From Sperchopsis tessellata (Eukaryota > Arthropoda > Insecta > Coleoptera > Hydrophilidae): 32,351 bases of DNA. The translations under genes were made by a program, and so were the position numbers. Below the pieces are notes generated by a model that did no database searches, was not told the origin of the DNA, and worked only from the letters and a program-made list of their open reading frames with translations. This document shows, piece by piece, positions 20,015 to 30,730 of this stretch (its first letter is position 1; the number at the start of each line of letters is the position of its first letter). The stretch covers positions 1 through 32,351 of the forward strand of contig JAWQRN010000276.1 of the NCBI GenBank assembly GCA_033557685.1, read 5' to 3'.

Positions 20015-20525
20015 TTGCGCTTCAGCAGTGTCAGGTTATATGAAATGGCTCAACATCGAGATACCAGTCGGAGACAACCACGTGTTTATTTACATTATCA
20101 TACGAAAAATATAATTATTAGATGCTGGAAGTGAAGCTATGTACCAGATACATTTCTAAATTTCACTCATCTTCAGTGACACCGAGTTCTTAATATGCCC
20201 CCAAAACACGTACTGTTCCCCAGGAGTTATTTCATATATATGCGTAGAGTCCAGGTCTGGTTGACCATGAGAGGTAACTATCAATATCGGAGTTGCGTTG
20301 GACAAAACCAATACATTATTTAAAATATTTATCTACACGTGGTATATAACTATGATCAGAATTGATATATAGTGCTTCAGCGGTGTCAGGTTGTATGGAA
20401 TGCTCTAACATAGAGATACCGGTCGGTAAGCAGTAAGCAAATTATAATTATTAGAAACAATAACCTATGATGCAGAAGAAGATGCCGGAAGTGAAACTAT
20501 GTACCAAATGCATTTTGAGAGCTTT
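20015..20525 (+). repeat. Two diverged direct repeats about 150 bp long
   Basis: The segment starting GCTTCAGCAGTGTCAGGTTA at 20024 recurs in diverged form at 20374. Within each copy, an AACATCGAGATACCAGTCGG-like piece and a GATGCTGGAAGTGAAGCTAT-like piece (20122 and 20482) keep the same order. The copies start about 350 bp apart. The spacing between the inner pieces differs, so indels have accumulated. The source family is unknown and no coding sequence is seen. Confidence 0.7.
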
Positions 20526-20529
20526 CAAT

Positions 20530-23090
20530 AACATGTCTTCGTGCAAACAGCCCTTTGTCAGCCAAAGAATGGAAAATGGAGGAAATTTTCAGAAAAAAAA
20601 ACACATTCTTCATCGTAAATTTTTTAATAGTACATAATCAATAAGGCATAAATTTTGATCACAATATTTAATTGCTTTTATTAGTTACATTTGATAAATC
20701 AAAATAATATTACATACACAGCCTTCAAAAATATTAAATACAAATCTATTGAATCGCCAGATCACTATAAGGTTAATATTTTTATAATGATTTTTGTAGT
20801 TAGTATAAGCAAGAAGATATCCATCATAATATTTGAAAATTAAAATTATCAAAACTTTTGTTATGTATGTTTCTTAACATAAAAGAGGATAGTATAATAG
20901 ACATAACAATAATATATTTTATACAGGTAGTTTCTTTGAACCATTTTCGAAATGCCATCTCTTACAAAATTACCATATTTAAAGATAACAACGCACGAAA
21001 TTTATGAAACTAGAAAGTGGGATGATAAAAACAACTAGAAATGAAATGGTTATAAGGGTGCATTTTTTGAAATTCTCTCTATCGTAAAATTGTAAGTAGC
21101 TGTTACATACAAGACTCGTTCAAAATTTAAAAATAAGCATTTCGATAAAGAAAGAACATAGTAATCTACCCACAAAAAGAAAGAATATAAAATAAGTAGA
21201 AAAAACAAATGAAAAAAGCAAGACTAATTTAATAACCCAAAAGGGAAAATTATATAAGATTAAAAAATAGTTTATTACAGAAGCGCAGCATTAAATATAT
21301 TTAAATAGTAGCGCTTAATTTAAGTTTAGAATATGTAAACTAATAATAATTAAGATATTAGAACACAGAAAAAATTTTGTTTTGTATAGCTCATAGAGCT
21401 TCACCACATGACTTTAAGCAATGAACAAAACTCTAAATTAGCAGACAAGGAGTGAAATAAAATAATATTTATGGCTGATATATTTATGGCTGATATATTT
21501 ATGCTTACACTATCTTTTCTCTCTCGTATCACGAAAACCTGCATTGCACTTATAATAATATATTTTCGATGGCATACGATTTTCATTTCAGTGAGAGAAA
21601 TAAGAATATAAGTACAGGATTCACATCAAACTTTATAATACTTCATATAATATATTGTATAAAATACTGGTATTAATAAAATAAAATTTACTGATATGTT
21701 AAAATTTAATTATTTTAGGCACCATAGGTATACGCTTTGTTTTGTTAAAAATGTGACAAAGTCAATATAATAAAATAAATCACTCGAGATGTTTTTTGGT
21801 ATTAGAGAAAATTTTCATAGAATAGACGTTATGCTGATTCATAAATAATTTAATACAGCTATACTTGTCAAAAAAAGACAACACTAAAAAGGATAAACAA
21901 CTTCCTTTACTATAAGATACTAAAACTGAAGAAAGCTGTAGGCAATACAGACCTACAAAAAATCTTCAGATTTTTTTGTTCTAAAGACCAGCTTTCTGCT
22001 ATACTTATTAAGCTAAAGGAGGAATTCTGTTCAAATAGTACACAAACAAAATTCATTTGATTAAAACCTGAGTATCTTCTATATTTGTGTTGCTTTGAGA
22101 ACATGAGTGAGAGCAACAAAAAACAAAACGTAGGCAATTTCCACCAGCAAAAGGATCTTCTAAAGTTACTGAAAGTAAAAATCTATAGCTTATGTGACAA
22201 AGTTGTCAAAATGTGCAAACGTCAAAATTTATGTTAAAATAATGAATAATTTAGGAAATTTTTTGGGACAAATAATGGAAATGAATGAATATTGAAACAA
22301 TTAAATAAAGTTAGAAGTATTAAAGGAATGAAGATAAGTAATTCTCAACATGTGGAATTGAAAGGGCATCGTGCTTAATTGTTTTGGACAAATTATCGAA
22401 CAATTATATCTTTTTATTCTTACATTTACAAATATTTTGTAATGTAAATGTAAACTTCATGCATATATTGTTGTGATGACAGTGATAAAGATAGTATGTA
22501 AAGTATGGATAGAAATTAAATTTAAGTAATTCATGTTAAGTGTTGGTCATAAGCTTGACTATAAATAAATACAACATAACATGTTTTTGAAAGCAAATAT
22601 CAATAAAAAGAAAATAAAAAGGGTTTGTAGATAACCCAATTAAAATAAACATTACACAACAAAATCAATATTTATAAAATCAAACATTAAAATGTCACAT
22701 TTTAAACAAACAATAACACAATTAGTTATAAACAAACAACATTTGTGATATCATGTGCTTAGATTGCACGTATTTATAATACTGAAAATTGTTTTAAGTT
22801 ACTGATTAAATGTCTATAGATATAGCAACATTTTAAAATAAATATAGATTATCGACATTCCACTCAAAACTATACGGTTTTTTCTATTTTAAGAATTATT
22901 TTTCAGGAACAATTTATTGTTAAATGATTAAAAGAAATAAGTTTAAAAGTTAAAAACTTATACGAGGAATCAAGCATGATTTCACAAAAAACTTACTTCT
23001 AAAAGTGAGTGAAAATAGTTCAATCAAAATTAATTCTTTTATTTTTATATGCAGCGATACATATGCATTACCCTGTAAGCTGTGAATCCA
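20530..23090. other. Long AT-rich stretch without recognisable features
   Basis: About 2.5 kb of very AT-rich sequence. I see no gene, no transposon ends and no conserved protein motif on either strand. A short 15-bp tandem repeat lies at 21465-21503. It could be intergenic sequence or part of a long 3' untranslated region of the Pez gene, which points this way from 24666; nothing in the sequence decides between these. Confidence 0.4.
21465..21503. repeat. 15-bp tandem repeat, 2.6 copies
   Basis: ATATTTATGGCTGAT occurs at 21465-21479 and 21480-21494, followed by a partial third copy to 21503. The copies are identical, which implies a recent duplication. Confidence 0.9.
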
Positions 23091-23819
23091 TGCCCCAAAA
23101 ACTTTGCAACACCAAGAAGGAATTGAGATATTTTGACCACCTTTCTATAAGTTAGATGATATGAAAATAAGAAATAATTAAAATATTATCGAGCTCCACA
23201 AAAAGTAAAACAGTTTTTATTGGAAGTTTACAAAAACTCAACATATGTATAGGATTTGTTTCATTTATCGGTTAATATTGCAGTGATCCAAAAAATGTCT
23301 AAAATTGCAGTTCAGCTGAGTGAGTATGAAAGAAATGGAATTGTGGGTCTTCATGAGGGCAGTTTGTCCTTCTGAGAAATTGCAAATTGTGTTAAAAGAA
23401 ATTAAGTAGATGGAAGGAGCAGGGTGGAATGCTTTCATTCTTCTTGCCCCCTCCTAGTTCTAACTCTTACCCAGGAATATCATCAATAAATACATTTGTG
23501 ACGCAACAATAGATACAACTGGAATTCTGTGGTCGTTAGTTATGAACCTCATTTGTTGTTGTGTATGCACGATGACGGTGGTGAGAAGAAGATGTAAATG
23601 GGTGAATTTTCGCCTGGCAGTTCCAAGGAATGTCCATCAAACTACAGGCATTATGAACAATATAAAGGGGTGCTTCCACATATTAGCTTTTTTCAAACTG
23701 GAATTACGATACGTCATCCAAATTATAATCACTGTATAATCTGGTACCCATTACCTTATATTGAGGTGTGATTAATATATCTCTACCAGTTCTTGGTATT
23801 GCAGTTTTTTTTCCCCAGT
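23091..23819 (+). mobile_element. Tc1-like element remnant with inverted ends
   Basis: The left end (23095-23130: CCCCAAAAACTTTGCAACAC then CAAGAAGG) and the right end, read on the - strand from 23819 (TGGGGAAAAAAAACTGCAAT then ACCAAGAA), are clearly related inverted repeats. Such TTGCAACACCAAG ends are typical of insect Tc1 elements. Inside, on the + strand, MSKIAVQLSEYERNGIVGLH (from 23295) matches the start of the helix-turn-helix domain. VRRRCKWVNFRLAVPRNVHQ followed by TTGIM (near 23580-23660) matches the middle of the DDE domain. Much of the roughly 1-kb transposase gene is deleted and the catalytic boxes are not recognisable. Confidence 0.72.
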
Positions 23820-24665
23820 ATATGTCGAGTCTGTGTAAGACTTACCCTCTGTGTTAATGCAAATTATTTTATTTAAGACATACTTTTGAAAAATGTTAGG
23901 AGAATTAAAGATATTAATGCAAAATAGAGGCTGTCTAGAAATATATTATACTCAAGGAAGTAAAAATATAAATTGCAATTGTAAGTTTTGTCATTTAGTT
24001 TAAAGAAAACTAAGATAAACAGAAGAAAAAGGATCATTTTAAATGTATAATAATTTTAGAATAAGTAGTAATTAAGATTTAAGTTTAGGAAATAATAAAG
24101 TCTTGTAAGAGGTCAAGAGCGTGATTATAAATGATAAATCACAAACCAAACAAAGGACATTTTTAATACAAGCGATATTACTTCAATGAATATTTTCAAA
24201 ACTTTTCAGTCTCAGGACGGATTCCAACTTTAGTACAAGTCAGAACCATGGAAGTCAATTACTTTTAGGCATGTTCATTGAACTTTTTTCACTCACAGTT
24301 TTCGACTATATATATTATTTCATTCTCTAATGATATGCAATGCAATAAAATTTACATCAATAGTAATAATCCTATACATAATATGTAATCAATCAAACAG
24401 AATGAATAAAGCTGCTTGTCGTGTTACTTTTTAGTGTTTCAAACTCATTAATGATACAAACAATATCTTCTTGTTATTAAGGAAGGCACTGGATTTACAA
24501 TAACACACTTAACTATACGTTTATACAATAAATAAATTTCTTTTGGTAATCTCGTTTATCATATATTTCTAATTGAACTTACTTCTACGTAATGAGCGCT
24601 AAAGCTAAAGTATATTAGAGTCAAACAAAAAAATTACGGTGCAAAATAATAATGGCACACAGGTG
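23820..24665 (-). other. Downstream region of the Pez gene
   Basis: No coding sequence is seen. On the - strand this follows directly after the Pez stop codon, so at least its upper part should be 3' untranslated region. The first AATAAA in that direction lies at 23868-23873, about 800 bases past the stop. Whether it is used cannot be told from sequence. Confidence 0.35.
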
Positions 24666-24794
24666 CTAAATAAGGCGTGTCTGTTTTAAATAATGTATGA
24701 GTAAAGAATAGACGAATCGATATTGAGCGATTGTTTGCACCATATACGCACGTTGGTGTCTCAGCAACCCCACTACTCTTGGGATGTCAACTTC
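24666..24794 (-). CDS. Pez: Pez-type tyrosine phosphatase, terminal coding exon
   Basis: On the - strand the acceptor TTTCAG (24795-24800) is followed by 42 codons and TAG (24666-24668). The peptide starts EVDIPRVVGLLRHQRAYMVQ, continues TIAQYRFVYSLLIHYL and ends KQTRLI. It matches the last helix pair of the phosphatase domain and the C-terminus of the PTPN14/PTPN21 (Pez) family: the R-x-Q-R-x-x-M-[VI]-Q-T block, which carries the conserved Q-motif Gln residues, then QYxFVYxxLI, ending in S/T-R-L-I. It joins the upstream exon in phase 0. The exon is only 129 bp long and easy to miss, but the match is strong. Confidence 0.9.
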   Translation of the reverse strand, partial: EVDIPRVVGLLRHQRAYMVQTIAQYRFVYSLLIHYLKQTRLI

Positions 24795-25560
24795 CTGAAA
24801 TTTAAATACAGCATTAAAAGAAGAAATTTAAAATAAGATTTAGTGCTTCTCCAATGTAAACTTCACCACCAAATCAAGGAATTTGGTATAGACATAAGAG
24901 AATGTCGTTAGTAGAAGGGAGGACTAGCGATATTTTTTGAAAAAGAGAGAAAAAAACTGTTCCTACATCACATTTTCTAAGGAAAGGCAAGAAACCAGTG
25001 GTTTTGAAGTTTGGGCAACGGCGATATTAGAGGAAGCGGTCTTGAAAAGTTCATCCGTGACAATCAGCAACTCCTGAGAAACTAGATATGGTTCTCAAAT
25101 AAAGGTTCTTTGCTCAGGAGAATAAAAATTGACAAACAATAATGACAGACATTTATTGAGCCAGGTCGTAAAGCGAAAATGTAATGGGCAGATATCCGGC
25201 ATATTATTATCATTACATCAAGGAAGCGAAGGAAACCTGATATTGAATGTCTATGATGAAATGAATATTTACGTAATTCAAAAGGTGCCCAGCACAACTT
25301 TCTGATGGGACCTTATGAGGACAATGTCATCAACATAGCAGAACCAGCATGTCTTCATGAATATGTTGGTTAATATCTGGGAACACAGAAGTTTATTGAT
25401 AAAAACATTTTTGAATTGAAAGTAGGTTGCCGTCAAGTTATGTCTTGGGTCATCTCCTCTCCAGTAAAAAGATCTCTGATAATGAAAGCATTAACACAAA
25501 TACTTGTGTAAATAAATTTTAATTTAAAGTAATGTTATAGACTTTACAATTTTTGCTTAC
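24795..25560 (-). other. Last intron of Pez, with an unidentified eroded fragment
   Basis: The donor GTAAGC lies at 25560-25555 (- strand) and the acceptor TTTCAG at 24800-24795. Inside, on the + strand, roughly 24975-25510 keeps long but interrupted open stretches (for example after 25385, to a stop at 25509) and ends with PVKRSLIMKALTQILV-like residues. I do not recognise the family. It is probably an old transposon piece. Confidence 0.6.
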
Positions 25561-25887
25561 CTGATTATGATCAACGGTGTAGAGCAGTAAATCGCTGAGA
25601 ATAGTTAAACCTGTTCTTCCAACACCAGCTGTACAATGGACAAGGACGGGAGGGTTTTTGTTATGACCAGGAGGTATTTCCGTCATTGAATGCTGTTGGA
25701 CAGACTGCAACTCTTCCAAGAAACCCAGGAAGTGAGCCACTGAATGCGGACAACCTTGTTCTCCCCAATCGGTATAGTGCAAGTGCCATAGAGTCCTGTA
25801 TCTTCTGGATACCACATGACAAAGCCTCACTTTACTTGTCACACAATGGCCAGTCTTTTGCGAAAACTCCCACCAAACTTGGTAATC
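25561..25887 (-). CDS. Pez: Pez-type tyrosine phosphatase, catalytic-core exon
   Basis: This 327-bp, phase-0 exon is bounded by TTTTTTAG before 25887 and GTAAGC after 25561. Its 109 residues begin DYQVWWEFSQKTGHC and continue through RTLWHLHYTDWGEQGCP to HFLGFLEELQSVQQHSM. The phosphatase signature is VHCTAGVGRTG, with the nucleophilic Cys at 25633-25635 and the phosphate-binding Arg six residues on. The exon ends ILSDLLLYTVDHNQ. FLxFLEELQSVxxH and the spacing identify the cytosolic FERM-domain phosphatase Pez (vertebrate PTPN14/PTPN21), which acts at cell junctions and in Hippo/Yorkie growth control. The general-acid loop reads Trp-Gly-Glu (25759-25767) rather than the usual Trp-Pro-Asp, a departure that may lower catalytic activity. 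The FERM domain and the first part of the phosphatase domain are not in the window or were not recognised. Confidence 0.92.
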
Positions 25888-26058
25888 CTAAAAAAGATTC
25901 GTAAAGTTAAAGAAGAGACAAGATCACACATTCATTATCAATTCCACAAAACATTCATACATAATCTAAGTTTTTCTTGATAATACGTATTTTGTAAAAA
26001 CGCCTATAACATTTTCAGTGGGTATTTTTTTGAGGTTAGTGCATAAATTGTTGATACT

Positions 26059-26817
26059 GAATGACACAAATATATGCAGATGGTTCCGTAACAAAAGATC
26101 CACTAAGAATAGGCATTCCAAAACTCAAAATTTCAATAACAAAACAACTACCTAATGAAATATCTATTTGCACAGCAGAAATCTTTGCTATATATACTAC
26201 TACTCAAATTATTATAGAAAACGATATCAGTAACTGCCTAATATTCTGATTCACAAAGCGCCATAGAAAAAATTTCAAAAAATTGTATTTCCTCAGTTGC
26301 TGACCAATTAACTCTATGTACCAAAGAAAATATCATAAAAATTACCCAAAAGAGTTATGACCTGCAGCTATTATGGATTCCTAGTCACGTGGGAATCAGT
26401 GGAAATAAGCGGGTTGACCAACTTGGACTAAAAGGAACCACCGACATATTAATACTCATTAAGCCTATTATCTGGAATACATTCCAACAGTAAATTTTGA
26501 ACAGACGGCATTACTTATGGAACACATCACCCACACATACAATCAAAACCATGGTTCAATAATCTTAAATACACTTATAGGGAATTCATCACTACATTAT
26601 GTCGTCATTAGGAGTCAAGGACTCACCACTATGTCAATGTGGCTCAGTTGTCGATTTAAATCATATCATGCTCCAATGTGACAATTACAAAAGATATCTC
26701 ATTTTCGAATTATCAAAAATTAATATATTTCCTCCTTTCGAAATCAACAATCTACTAGCCTTGGACAATATTAAAGTAAATCACCTTGTATACAAATACA
26801 TTAAACTTGCAATATAG
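26059..26817 (+). pseudogene. Non-LTR retrotransposon RNase H and C-terminal fragment (I/R1/Jockey-type)
   Basis: MTQIYADGSVTKDP (26059) gives the first RNase H Asp, and ISICTAEIFAIY the catalytic Glu. After a frameshift near 26245, SDSQSAIEKIS gives the next Asp, and LLWIPSHVGISGNKRVDQLG (about 26365-26425) carries the His and final Asp. Further on, MSSLGVKDSPLCQCGSVVDL and NHIMLQC (from 26599) form the C-terminal CCHC-type motif (C-x-C-x8-H-x4-C), and the frame ends at 26817. Stops and frameshifts interrupt it near 26245 and 26440-26600. It lies in an upstream intron of Pez, on the opposite strand. The reverse transcriptase part is absent, so this is a 5'-truncated copy. Confidence 0.8.
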
Positions 26818-26819
26818 TA

Positions 26820-27793
26820 ATATAAATTTAATAGTGTCATTGTCTCCACATGGAAACTAAATATCAGTCAGAAATTTTATTACCAAAAGAAATTGAATTT
26901 TTTTTTTGGAAAATCAAAAGAAACTGTAATGATAATAATAAATTAAACAAATGAACGGTATATAGAAACTTGACATAACATAGACAACCTAACCTAAAAA
27001 CAAAGAGTTACAACAGATATAAGCAAAACAGAAAGATGGGATTTTCTCAGTGAATAACTTGAATTCGGGCATTTGCACTTATTTGTGGACTTAAGGCCCT
27101 AAAAGGAGAAAAACGACACAAATTAACCAGGTTTGTACAATTTTCAATCAAAATTTTTAACATAAAGGAATTTAAAAAGCTTTAAAGCTGATTTTCTGAT
27201 ATTAAATATTAAAGTATCTAGATATTACTTCCAATTTAAAATTATAAATAGAACACCCAGTATATTGTTACATATTTAATCAGCTGAACTGAGCTTCAAA
27301 TTATTATGATATCCACAAATATAACATTTAATAAATTAAATTTGATCCATACTTATAATCTACAGCTATTAACAAAGAGATCTACGAGGTTAGAAAACTG
27401 CTAATTAGAGTAAATATTCATACAACTGTCTTCAATTGGTAATAGATGTCGTAGAAGTGTGAAGCAGTAAAGTAATTTCTTGATGACCTTTAGAAACCTG
27501 AATAGATTTTCGAAAATTTAAAGATAGAGTTCTTTTTAAAAAGTAAATGTGATGTTTGTGCAACAAAAGTTAAACCAAGAATATCGTTGACAAGAATGGA
27601 CTTAACAAGGATCCGAACTTGGTTATTGTTCGAGCTTCAAAATTCTGTAAAATGTTCAGCAGGTTAAGCCTTTCTCAAGACTTATTATGGACGATTTATG
27701 AAAAATTTAACAATGTTCATGAAACTTCTGTACGAATTATTAAGAAAGTACTGGCACTGACGTCAGTTTTAACCAAGTAAAAGAAAGCTTGAG
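26820..27793. other. Intronic stretch without recognised features
   Basis: AT-rich, no coding motif on either strand. By position it belongs to an upstream intron of Pez. I searched the - strand for the preceding Pez phosphatase exon and did not recognise one. Confidence 0.4.
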
Positions 27794-27845
27794 TGTGACA
27801 CATTTGAATTTGTATATATACTTTTATTTCCTTAGGTTTATTTAT
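27794..27845 (+). repeat. Inverted copy of the gypsy LTR start at the pol end
   Basis: TGTGACACATTTGAATTTGT, continuing to 27845 on the + strand, matches about 47 of 53 positions of the LTR start read on the - strand from 31807. On the element's own strand this sequence is the end of the pol reading frame, so pol end and LTR start are reverse complements of each other. Confidence 0.8.
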
Positions 27846-28960
27846 GCTCCTCTTGGATCTCCGCGCAGGAACAACTTCAGGTTCTAGTGAAGTTTGCGCA
27901 CAGTTTTCTTTTCTTCGTTATATAACGCACCTATTTCACTATTTAGCGCACTTGCCTCATTATTTTGCACATTGTCATGCTCTTAATTTACACTAATATC
28001 TAAATTTATCGTATCACTAACTATACTATCAATTTTATTATTAATGTTATTGTATTTGTCTAAACTAAGTTCACTCCCTTTATCTTTAAATATTTAATCA
28101 ATATGTCTTACTTTTTCTATACTGTTATCATTTATGCATCGGTATTGTTTGTGCCCTAAAACTTCTTTGACCTGCGCTTTTACCCATGTTGGGTTATTTG
28201 GGTCTTTATAATCTTTCATGTACACTGCCTCCCCTTCCAAAAATTATTTTAATGACTTCCCTTTATAATTCTTTATTTGGATGTGTTTATTGTCATTAAT
28301 GGGTCTTAATAGATTTAATCTTGACCTTAAATTTCTCTCAATTAACAATTTTGCTGGAGTTTCTTTAGTTGTGCAATCTTTGTCGTTCCTGTAGGTAAAT
28401 AAAAATCTACTAACAACGGCATTAACTGAAATACCCTTATTTGAATGAACTATTTTTTTAAATTGACTTTTAAACGTCTTTATTAAATTTTCTGCTGCGC
28501 CATTTGACTCAGGGTGATAAGGCGCAGACGTAATATGGTGTATGCCATTTAGTTTACAAAACTGTTTAAATAAGTCTGACGTGAATTGTGGACCATTGTC
28601 ACTAATTATAACCTAAGGTATACCTCGCGAATGTCTCATAGTTTCTCCAGAGTACTATCAGTTGTTGAATTTACAAAAAAAAATTCTGGCCGTTTCGAAA
28701 ATGCATCAAGGATGACAAGAAACATTTTCCCATTCATAGGAACGAGAAAATCTAAATGTATGAAAAGCATAATCAGGTTTTGGCCAGGGTGTAAGAACAG
28801 TTTTCGGCTGCTCTGGTGTTGCCTGACAACATACTTCGCAAGTTTGGTAATACTGCTCGATGTCTGCATCAAGCCTTGGCCACCAGATATAAGATCTTGC
28901 CAATGACTTCATTTTAGACATCCCTTCGTGAGAGGTATGTAACTCTTCTAAAGTCGCTTT
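27797..28960 (-). pseudogene. gypsy integrase remnant
   Basis: Reading the - strand downward: the His/Cys zinc-binding N-terminus (His-x2-His near 28950, then Cys-x2-Cys in the CEVC segment, with ARSYIWWPRLD between) leads in another frame to the core, with HLDF carrying the first catalytic Asp and KMFLVILDAFSK (28636-28780). After a stop and frameshift near 28635, SDNGPQF (second Asp, about 28582-28603) and PYHPESNGAAEN (catalytic Glu, about 28490-28525) follow. Long uninterrupted coding continues to a stop near 28237, then EAVYMKDYKDPNNPTWVKAQ (about 28165-28230) gives the C-terminal domain. A basic tail with RRSKRSINKPKE ends near 27800. All three catalytic residues survive, but two frameshifts and several stops break the frame. 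Confidence 0.85.
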
Positions 28961-29310
28961 CTTAACTTAAGTGGAATCACTACTCTATAACCCCACAGCA
29001 GTATCCCTTTTTCCACAGAAAATTCATTCTGCCGCCTAGCATAATCAATATAATTTGAATTTAATATTCTGTTTGGCCAACCCTGCTCTACAAATGTAAT
29101 TATTTGTGCTATAATCGGATCATGCCTACTCTCTTTTCTTACCACTACTGAATCAATAGGCAGTTTACCTTCTACTTGTACAAATTTTAAGTGGTTCCCC
29201 GTATTGTTTTCAGTCTTATATTCCATTTTTATTGGCAATCTGCTTAGGCAATCTGCGACATAATTTTGGTTTCCCTTTATGTAATTTATTTTATAGTGAA
29301 ACCCTGACAC
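28948..29310 (-). pseudogene. gypsy RNase H end and integrase linker
   Basis: A 120-codon open frame whose start, GFHYKINYIKGNQNYVADCL followed by SR, is the typical end of RNase H and the connection domain of gypsy polyproteins (Y-x-x-G-x-x-N-x-x-A-D-x-L-S-R). It runs through the linker to VVIPLKLRK, just ahead of the integrase zinc-binding domain. It is separated from the preceding RNase H frame by a stop near 29319. Confidence 0.8.
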
Positions 29311-29319
29311 ATATGTAGC

Positions 29320-29679
29320 TCAACGTTGTAGTCTACCCGATGCTAACATAGGTATCCCCCTATGCTCCCGGAATAAAGCTTCTAGTGGCTTATGGTCTGT
29401 TGACAATATAAATTCACGACCAACTAAATATTGTTGAAGCTTTTTGACACCATAATATATTGCTAAAGCTTCCCTGTCTATATTAGAGTAATTTCTCTCT
29501 GCAGACATGAGTGTACGTGACACAAAAGCTATTGGTTTTTCAATACCATCTAGAAATATGTGTGCTAAAACTGCCAATGAAGCATCACACGTTAATTTTA
29601 GTGGTAATTCTTTATTAAAATTTGTCAACACAACTTCTGATGCAATTGCCTCTTTTGCTTTTCGAATGCTATTTGGCAT
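29320..29679 (-). pseudogene. gypsy RNase H domain
   Basis: A 119-codon frame: LPLKLTCDASLAVLAHIFLD holds the first catalytic Asp, then AFVSRTLMSAERNYSNIDRE carries the catalytic Glu, YGVKKLQQYLVGREFILSTD gives the next Asp, and the sequence continues to HKPLEALF. All three acidic residues are kept. It degrades the RNA strand of the RNA-DNA hybrid during reverse transcription. The frame overlaps the end of the preceding RT frame by about 55 bases, showing a frameshift between them. Confidence 0.88.
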
Positions 29680-30056
29680 TTTGCTGACCAGATAAATTGT
29701 ACATCTTTTATAAGCAGTTTATATAATGGACTCATTATATTTGCTAAATTGTTGATAAAACGTCCGTAGTAATTTATTAGACCTGAAAATGATTTTTTTT
29801 GCTGGCTGTTTTCTGGTATGGGTGCGTCTACAATTGCTTTAATCTTTTCTGGCTCTTTACTCAAGCCGTCCTTGTCCATGTAGCCTAAATATTTAACTTT
29901 TGCAGAATAAAATTCACACTTACCCTTTTTTAACCTGAACCCAGCATCTCTTAGTTTCGTTAGTACTACCTTTAAATTAATCACATGCTCTTTGCGATCT
30001 TTCTCAGTAACTATGGTATCGCCTAAAAACGCTACGACACCTTCACAGCCTTGCAA
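29625..30056 (-). pseudogene. gypsy reverse transcriptase, second half
   Basis: A 143-codon frame starting at the catalytic region: EGVVAFLGDTIVTEKDRKEH shows the active-site box as F-L-G-D where Y/F-[LV]-D-D is expected, so one of the two essential Asp residues is lost. The palm end and thumb follow (LTKLRDAGFRLKKGKCEFYS, KVKYLGYMD, then FSGLINYYGRFINNLANIMS). Polymerisation would not be possible. Joined to the upstream frame there is a gap of some 60-75 codons relative to intact elements. Confidence 0.87.
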
Positions 30057-30724
30057 CGTTTTGTTAATTTTGAAAATTCTGCCCCCCCTTGTAATGGAAT
30101 GTAAAGTTCCTCTATGCGCAGTATAGGATGTTTACAATCTGCAAAATATTTATTAATTGTTACTCTATAATCAGCCCAAATTCTAATAGAGCCGTCTCTT
30201 TTGAGTACTGGAACTAACGGAGTTCCCCATTCGTTGTTCTCTACTTTCTTTATAACCCTCAGTTTTTCAAGTTTGTCTAGTTCAGCTTCGACTGTATCTT
30301 TAAATGAGAAGGGAAGTAACCTTAGTTTGCAAAATACAGGCTGTACCTTTTCAACAACATGTAACTTAATATTACCGTACTTATATTTTCCTAACGCATT
30401 ACTAAACAATTCTTCGAATTCTACAACAATATCGTCAATTCTTTCGTTTTTAATGGAATTTATACCTATTTTGTCTATGCCGAAGAGTCTAACCCAATCT
30501 CTGCCCAATAATGGTGGGCCTCCACCTTTAACTATTAACAAAAAGCATTCCTTTAAGCTGCCATTAATCGTAACGTTAACCAAAATTTTTCCGATTGGGT
30601 GAATAGCCTCTCCAGTATACAACTTTAGAACTATTTTACTTTTAATTAATTTACAATTTGAAAATAGCCGGTTATATAGTTCCTCGTTTATCACAGATAC
30701 ACCAGCACCTGTATCTAGCTCCAT
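30032..30724 (-). pseudogene. gypsy protease and reverse transcriptase, first half
   Basis: A 230-codon frame. MELDTGAGVSVI (residues 1-12) is the retroviral-type aspartic protease active site (D-T-G) and LLGRDWV (residues 72-78) the second conserved protease motif. From about residue 125 the reverse transcriptase fingers appear: EAELDKLEKLRVIKKV, WGTPLVPVLKRDGSIRI and ADYRVTINK. The sequence breaks off after GAEFSKL, immediately before the segment that should carry the first catalytic Asp, and is then joined to the region just before the second catalytic box. This is an internal deletion, not only a frameshift. Confidence 0.88.
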
Positions 30725-30730
30725 TTTTAA

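Noticed and set aside
21910..22137. 75-codon - strand frame rich in Ser, Phe and Leu
   Set aside because: Composition is that expected from AT-rich sequence; no motif or splice context.
27600..27800. Possible upstream Pez exon on the - strand
   Set aside because: Frames close quickly and no phosphatase motif or good splice pair was found.
30201..30602. 133-codon + strand open frame
   Set aside because: It is the antisense of the gypsy protease/RT frame, which has clear motifs; no motif on this strand.
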